Source: CAYONP01 sp964405335
GTDB taxonomy: Bacteria; Armatimonadota; UBA10988
Reading direction: 5' to 3'
Assembly: GCA_964405335.1 (NCBI GenBank)
Contig: CAYONP010000055.1
Span: 1-39,315 of the forward strand
DNA length: 39,315 bases
The notes under the pieces were generated by a model that ran no database searches, was not told where the DNA came from, and worked only from the letters and a program-made list of their open reading frames with translations. Below, piece by piece: positions 31,253 to 39,315 of the stretch. The first letter of the stretch is position 1, and each line of letters opens with the position of its first letter. Both the position numbers and the translations under genes were made by a program.

Positions 31253-31732
31253 TCACTCCCGGTGAGGATCGCCACGCTCAAAGCCACGCCGACCGCGCGG
31301 CATGGTACCACAGCGGTTCGTTAGCGCCAAAGGCGACTCGCCGCGCGCACCGGTGCTCTGTGGCCGCCCGCCCGGTCTCGGCCGAGGCAGCCTGCCGATG
31401 GTGACCATGGGCAGGAACAGGTGCAGCGGGTGGTCGGCCAGGGTCTCGAAGCCGGAGCGAGCATCGAACGGAGCGACCGATTCGTCGCTGGCGTGGACCA
31501 GGACGAACGCCGCGCCGGGGAGCTGCGCCCGCTCCAACGAGAATGCACTTTGGGTGTAGTAAGCGATTACCTCGACGGAGGCTTGCTCGCAGAGCACATA
31601 GACCGATGCCACGCGCCGGCGCGCGTCCTGGCCGGCGAGGGTGTGAAGGTAGCGATCGAGGGCGGGCACACCGCTGTTGACCCCATCACGTCGATGCGCC
31701 GGGCCGAGCGGCGCGACGATCCGGTCACTCAC
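31253..31732 (-). pseudogene. TacT-like GNAT toxin with internal deletion
   Basis: This is a 159-codon open frame that is a decayed GNAT toxin of DUF1778-linked modules. Residues 20-72 match the family N-terminus (GVPALDRYLHTLAGQDARRRVASVYVLCEQASVEVIAYYTQSAFSLERAQLP). The next residues (GAAFVLVHASDESVAPFDARSGFETLADHPLHLFLPMVTI) match the C-terminal part. About 50 residues between them, including the acetyl-CoA motif with GxGxG/A and LLxDA, are missing, yet the frame is kept. The catalytic Tyr of the FYxxxGF motif reads FDARSGF. The normal stop after MVTI is also lost, so translation would run 48 codons into the promoter of the next operon. The start overlaps the antitoxin stop by 4 nt. The product should be inactive as a toxin. 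Confidence 0.8.
31302..31330 (-). promoter_or_regulatory. Promoter of the lipoprotein-mazG-rqcP-ppdK run
   Basis: On the minus strand the -35 TTGGCG (31330-31325), a 17-bp spacer and the -10 TACCAT (31307-31302) fit a sigma-70 promoter. Transcription would start near 31296, giving a leader of about 160 nt before the lipoprotein gene. The promoter lies inside the non-conserved readthrough tail of the toxin pseudogene. I see no riboswitch or hairpin I can name in the leader. Confidence 0.5.
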
Positions 31733-32016
31733 GGCTCTGCGTATCGACGGGCCCAGGCCTCGCGCAGGTGAGGTGTCGGCTCGGGTGGATCGGCCAATGA
31801 GGCGGCCAGTTGCCCGCTCTCCCGCACGGTTAGGTGCAGCAGTTGGTGGTCACGGATGGTCGTCCGCGCGGCGTCGACAAGCGCTGCAGTGACGAAATCG
31901 GGCAGACTGCGGCCGGACAAATCCGATGCCCGTGAAACCAGTTCCTTCTGCTCACGAGTCAGCCGCGCCTCGAGGCGTTCGGTCTTCGGCCTCCGGCCAC
32001 CAGCCGTGGCGCTCAT
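31729..32016 (-). CDS. DUF1778 (TacA-type) antitoxin
   Basis: This is a 95-residue protein. A ribbon-helix-helix DNA-binding domain (KTERLEARLTREQKELVSRASDLSGRSLPDFVTAALVDAAR) is followed by a C-terminal toxin-wrapping segment (LLHLTVRESGQLAASLADPPEPTPHLREAWARRY). In active modules it represses its own promoter and neutralises the GNAT toxin that acetylates charged tRNA. It looks intact here although its toxin partner is broken. The ATG at 32016 is preferred over a GTG at 32028 because GGAG lies 6 nt before it. Confidence 0.88.
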   Translation of the reverse strand: MSATAGGRRPKTERLEARLTREQKELVSRASDLSGRSLPDFVTAALVDAARTTIRDHQLLHLTVRESGQLAASLADPPEPTPHLREAWARRYAEP

Positions 32017-32036
32017 CGATGGCTCCACACCGGTCC

Positions 32037-32065
32037 TTTGTACGGCGCAGAGGCGCGCCGCGCAA
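32037..32065 (-). promoter_or_regulatory. Possible promoter of the antitoxin gene
   Basis: On the minus strand TTGCGC (32065-32060) and TACAAA (32042-32037) are separated by 17 bp, between the mutS stop and the antitoxin start. The match is moderate. If active, TacA would be expected to bind here, but I see no clear operator repeat. Confidence 0.35.
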
Positions 32066-32079
32066 ACGACCGCCCGCCG

Positions 32080-34701
32080 CTACTCCTCGTTCACCATCCG
32101 CTGAAGCTCGTGCAGCGCGGCAATCGCCTCAATCGGCGTCATGCGCAGCACGTCCAGCCGGCGGAGCTTCTCCACCGCCGGGTGCGGGCCGGCCTCGGCA
32201 AACAAGCTGAGCTGCACCGGGCTACGCGGCGGCGGCTCGGGCAGCTCGCCGGTGGTGCGCGTCTCCTCCAGGCTGGCCAGGATCTGCCCGGCGCGCTGGA
32301 TCACCCATGCCGGCAGGCCGGCCAGCCGGGCCACCTCGATGCCGTAGCTGCGGTCGGTGCCGCCCGGCTCGAGGCGGTGGAGGAAGCGCACCGTGCCGCC
32401 CTCCTCGGCCACCGCGACGCGGAAGTTGCGCACCCGCTCGAGGCGCTCCTGCAGCTCGTTGAGGTAATGGTAGTGGGTGGCGAACAGCGTCTTCGCCCCG
32501 AGCTGCGACTGGTCGTGCAGATGCTCGACCACCGCCCAGGCGATGCTCAGGCCGTCGTAGGTCGAGGTGCCCCGGCCGATCTCGTCGAGGATGACCAGGC
32601 TCCGCCGCGTCGCGTTGTGCAGGATGTTCGCCGTCTCGATCATCTCGACCATGAAGGTCGACTGCCCCGTGGCCAGGTCGTCCTGCGCGCCGACGCGGCT
32701 GAAGATCCGGTCGACCACCCCAATCCGCGCCTGCGCCGCCGGCACGAAGCTGCCTGTCTGCGCCATGAGCACAATCAGCGCGACCTGGCGCAGGTAGGTG
32801 CTCTTGCCCGACATGTTCGGGCCGGTCAGGATATGGATGGTGCTCGCCTCGGTGTCGAGCCACGTGTCGTTGGGCACGAACGGCCGCTCGGGCTGCGTCG
32901 CCTCGACGATCGTGTGCCGGCCGCCGAGGATCTCGATCACCTCGCTCTCGTCGACCACCGGCCGGACATAGCCTCGCTCGGCCGCCGCCTGCGCCAGCGA
33001 CGCGAGCGCGTCGAGTTCGGCCACGGCGCCGGCGAGGCGGAGAATGGCCGCCGCCTGGTCCGCCACCGCGCTGCGCACCTCGTCGAACAGGGCGGTTTCG
33101 AGCTCGACCAGCCGCTCCTCGGCCGACAGCACCGCGGCTTCGTGGTCTTTCAGCTCGGGCGTGATATAGCGCTCGGCGTTGGCCAGCGTCTGCTTGCGCA
33201 GGTAGCGCTCGGGCACCAACGCCAGGTTGGCCCGGGTGACCTCGATGAAGTAACCGAAGACCTGGTTGTAGCCGACTTTCAATGAGCCGATGCCGGTGGC
33301 CTCACGCTCGGCCACCTCGAGGTTGGCGATCCACTCCTTGCCGTCGCGGCTGAGCGAGCGGATCTGGTCCAGCTCGGGGCTGTAGCCGTCGCGGATCACC
33401 CCACCCTCGCCCAGCTTGGCCGGCGGCTCGTCGACCAGCGCGGCGGCCAGCAGCTCGACCAGCTCCGCCGGCGGGTCGAGCTCGTCGGCCAACGCGCAGA
33501 GCAGCGTCGCCGCGCACGATGCGGCCAACGCCTTGAGCTCTGGAATCAGGCCCAGCGACGCCCGCAGACCGGCCAGCTCGCGTGGCGTTGCCCGCGCCGT
33601 GGTGGCCTTGGCGACCAGCCGCTCGAGGTCGACGATCGGCCGCAGCAGCGCCCGGATCTCCTCGCGCCGCAGCACCTCACGGTGCAGGTCGTCAACGGCG
33701 TCGAGCCGGCGCTCGATGGCCTCCGGGCGGAGCAGCGGCCGGACCAGCCACTCGCGCAGCAGCCGCGCGCCCATGTTGGTGGCGGTCTCATCGAGCAGCC
33801 AGAGCAGCGTGCCGCGGCCCGGCTGTTGCTCACGGAGCGTGGCCGTCAGCTCCAGGTTGCGGCGCGTGGCCGCGTCGAGGGTCATCGTCTCGCCGGTGCT
33901 GTAGACCGACAAGTCGAGCAGGTGCCGCACCGCCGACGGCTGGTTGTCGCGGACATACCGCAGTGCCGCGGCGGCGGCCTCGATCAGCAGCGGCCGGCCC
34001 TCGATTCCGAAGCCCTCGAGCGAGGCGACGCCGAAGTGGCGGAGCAGCTCGTCGCGCGCCGGCCGCAGCTCGCGGTCGGGCGGATCGACCACCGTCACGG
34101 TGGCGCGGAGCCGCTCTTCGATGCTCTGCCGCAGCAGCGGGCCGGCCTGCATCGACAGCGGCCAGAGCACCTCGGCCGGCTGGACCCGCTCCAGCTCGTC
34201 GAGCAGCAGCGCCTGCGCCCGCGCGCCCTCGAAGCCGGTCAGGCGGAAGGTGCCGGTCGACACATCGACCACGGCCAGGCCGAACGCCTGCGGTGCATCG
34301 GCCAGAGCGGCCAGGTAGTTGTGCCGGCCGGCGTCGAGCAGCGCCTCCTCGGTCACCGTGCCGGGGGTGATCACCCAAGTCACCTCGCGCTTGACCAGCC
34401 CGCGGGCCAGCTTCGGATCCTCGACCTGCTCGGCGATGGCGGCCTTGAGACCAAGGCGCTTGAGCCGGGGCAGGTAGCGATCGAGCGCGTGGTAAGGAAT
34501 GCCGCACATCGGCACCCGCGGCGCGCCCTTGCCACCGTCGCGGGCGGTGAGGGTCAGTTCCAGCGCGGCGGCGGCGGTTTCGGCATCGTCGCCGAACATC
34601 TCGTAGAAGTCGCCCATGCGGAAGAGCAGCAGCTTGTCCGGGTGGAGCTGCTTCAGCTCGCGCCATTGCCGGAACATCGGAGACAGGTGCGCCGCGGTCA
34701 T
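32080..34701 (-). CDS. mutS: DNA mismatch repair protein MutS
   Basis: This is an 873-residue MutS1. The mismatch-reading wedge is GDFYEMF, with Phe32 and Glu34. The connector, lever and clamp domains follow, with YVRDNQPSAVRHLLDLSVYSTGETMTLDAATRRNLEL typical of the core. The ATPase has Walker A GPNMSGKST, the ABC signature region STFMVEM, and Walker B with LVILDEIGRGTSTYDG. The tail has QLSLF, the beta-clamp binding peptide. The enzyme recognises base mismatches and recruits MutL, which is not in the window. The ATG at 34701 starts 7 nt after the DedA-type gene and has only a weak ribosome site (GAG), so it is probably coupled to it. Confidence 0.97.
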   Translation of the reverse strand: MTAAHLSPMFRQWRELKQLHPDKLLLFRMGDFYEMFGDDAETAAAALELTLTARDGGKGAPRVPMCGIPYHALDRYLPRLKRLGLKAAIAEQVEDPKLARGLVKREVTWVITPGTVTEEALLDAGRHNYLAALADAPQAFGLAVVDVSTGTFRLTGFEGARAQALLLDELERVQPAEVLWPLSMQAGPLLRQSIEERLRATVTVVDPPDRELRPARDELLRHFGVASLEGFGIEGRPLLIEAAAAALRYVRDNQPSAVRHLLDLSVYSTGETMTLDAATRRNLELTATLREQQPGRGTLLWLLDETATNMGARLLREWLVRPLLRPEAIERRLDAVDDLHREVLRREEIRALLRPIVDLERLVAKATTARATPRELAGLRASLGLIPELKALAASCAATLLCALADELDPPAELVELLAAALVDEPPAKLGEGGVIRDGYSPELDQIRSLSRDGKEWIANLEVAEREATGIGSLKVGYNQVFGYFIEVTRANLALVPERYLRKQTLANAERYITPELKDHEAAVLSAEERLVELETALFDEVRSAVADQAAAILRLAGAVAELDALASLAQAAAERGYVRPVVDESEVIEILGGRHTIVEATQPERPFVPNDTWLDTEASTIHILTGPNMSGKSTYLRQVALIVLMAQTGSFVPAAQARIGVVDRIFSRVGAQDDLATGQSTFMVEMIETANILHNATRRSLVILDEIGRGTSTYDGLSIAWAVVEHLHDQSQLGAKTLFATHYHYLNELQERLERVRNFRVAVAEEGGTVRFLHRLEPGGTDRSYGIEVARLAGLPAWVIQRAGQILASLEETRTTGELPEPPPRSPVQLSLFAEAGPHPAVEKLRRLDVLRMTPIEAIAALHELQRMVNEE

Positions 34702-34708
34702 CGCCGTC

Positions 34709-35341
34709 TCAGTGCAGCAACTTCACCGCTAGAAAGCCGCCGACCAAGAGTATCACAAACACGACCGCCCACCGATCGAAGTGCTTTTCGAGCGACTGCT
34801 GGATGCTCGCGCCATAGCGGTAGATCAGCCCGGCCACCAGAAAAAAGCGCGCCGAGCGGCCGACCGCCGAGGCGAGCAGGAAGGCCGGCAGGTTGAGCGC
34901 CATGACGCCCGAGGCGATGGTGAAGATCTTATACGGGATGGGCGTGAACGCGGCGATGAACACGGGCCAGGCGCCGTTGGCCGTGTACCAGTCCTGCACC
35001 TTGGCGAACTGCTCGGGACTGAACCCCGGCACGTAGGCAAAGAACCAATCCTGCAGCCCGCTCCACAGCGCGGTGCCGATGTAGTAACCAAGCAGGCCGC
35101 CGACCACGCTGGCCAGGCTGCAGACCAGCGCGAAGCGCAGCGCGCGCCGCGGCCGGCCGACCGCCAGGCCGATCAGGAGCACATCGGGCGGGACGGGGAA
35201 GAACGACGACTCGGCGAAGGAGAGCACGCCGAGCGCGACTTCGCCCGACGGCCGTTCGGCCCAGGCGCCGACCCAGTCGTACATGCGTCGCAGCACGCCG
35301 GGCCGGCGCGGCGTGGCCTCGGCTGCGGGGGTTTCGCTCAC
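34709..35341 (-). CDS. DedA/YqaA-type membrane protein
   Basis: This is a 210-residue inner-membrane protein of the VTT/DedA superfamily, YqaA branch: LGVLSFAESSFFPVPPDVLLIGLAVGRPRRALRFALVCSLASVVGGLLGYYIGTALW, then WPVFIAAFTPIPYKIFTIASGVMALNLPAFLLASAVGRSARFFLVAGLIYRYG. The F/E-x-x-FFPxPPD and TPIPYK re-entrant motifs are intact. Members are linked to lipid-carrier recycling and membrane homeostasis; the exact substrate here is unknown. The GTG at 35341 is preferred over a GTG at 35356 because GGAGG lies 5 nt before it. It is separated from rpoC by a strong hairpin and leads into mutS. Confidence 0.85.
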   Translation of the reverse strand: MSETPAAEATPRRPGVLRRMYDWVGAWAERPSGEVALGVLSFAESSFFPVPPDVLLIGLAVGRPRRALRFALVCSLASVVGGLLGYYIGTALWSGLQDWFFAYVPGFSPEQFAKVQDWYTANGAWPVFIAAFTPIPYKIFTIASGVMALNLPAFLLASAVGRSARFFLVAGLIYRYGASIQQSLEKHFDRWAVVFVILLVGGFLAVKLLH

Positions 35342-35361
35342 GCCGGCCTCCGTCACAGGCG

Positions 35362-35392
35362 CACGGCGCCGGACCGGTGGTCCGGCGCCGTG
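35362..35392 (-). terminator. Hairpin between rpoC and the DedA-type gene
   Basis: A perfect 14-bp stem, CACGGCGCCGGACC (35362-35375) and its complement (35379-35392), with a 3-nt loop, 18 nt after the rpoC stop. The stem is very stable. There is no T-run on the downstream side, so it may be a partial terminator or a message-end stem for the rpoBC transcript. Confidence 0.65.
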
Positions 35393-35410
35393 GGATGAGC
35401 TCGAGACGGG

Positions 35411-39315
<3,905 letters not shown>

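Overview
The window is about 39 kb of very GC-rich, tightly packed bacterial chromosome. It has no rRNA, tRNA, CRISPR array or intact transposase that I can see, and no gene-free stretch longer than about 300 bases. The cell envelope looks diderm: there is an LptF/LptG-type permease, a beta-barrel-like protein ending in Phe and a periplasmic lipoprotein foldase. Central metabolism includes a pyrophosphate-type phosphofructokinase and pyruvate phosphate dikinase. I cannot assign a phylum safely. The mix of a diderm envelope with a Firmicutes-like mazG-rqcP-(divIC) order would fit a diderm Terrabacteria-type lineage, but that is a guess.

Left part (1-10567). The 3' end of an MFS transporter gene is followed by a small beta-rich protein and an RsbR-like STAS protein (all +). 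On the minus strand come a PhnP-type metallo-hydrolase and an outer-membrane-like protein, separated by an 89-bp REP-like palindromic element. Divergent from these are a YdeI/DUF1905 protein and a plus-strand run of trpC-trpF-trpB-trpA-mgtE, mostly joined by 4-nt stop/start overlaps and headed by a recognisable promoter. A DeoC-like aldolase and recO follow.

Middle part (10552-23080). Between recO and an LptF/LptG gene sits a small cassette: a four-helix-bundle (23S IVP/Avd-like) gene bracketed by inverted arrays of a G-rich heptamer. Next come two tandem secreted paralogs, an alpha-glucan phosphorylase, an M24 peptidase, a cluster of three palindromes, a probably leaderless transglutaminase-like gene, a Nudix hydrolase, a large unknown membrane protein, a GNAT acetyltransferase and a GT-C-like membrane protein.

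Right part (23078-39315), all on the minus strand. In transcription order: rpoC (5' end outside the window), a DedA/YqaA-type membrane protein, mutS, a DUF1778 antitoxin with a decayed GNAT toxin, a SurA/PrsA-like lipoprotein, mazG, rqcP, ppdK, eno, ftsB/divIC and pfp. The last group links glycolysis at the pyrophosphate-dependent steps with a divisome gene and nucleotide and ribosome quality control.

The most unusual points are these. (1) The invariant RNA polymerase catalytic motif NADFDGD reads NADFEGD in this rpoC, which also carries large insertions. (2) The four-helix-bundle gene is framed by inverted heptamer arrays able to form G-quadruplexes, and the stop codon of recO lies inside one array. 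(3) The TacT-like toxin has lost its acetyl-CoA-binding core while its antitoxin stays intact, and the toxin's readthrough tail overlaps the promoter of the next operon. (4) The DeoC-like aldolase carries Glu in place of a key Asp. Start codons were chosen by Shine-Dalgarno spacing, family N-termini and promoter position, and often differ from the longest open frame.
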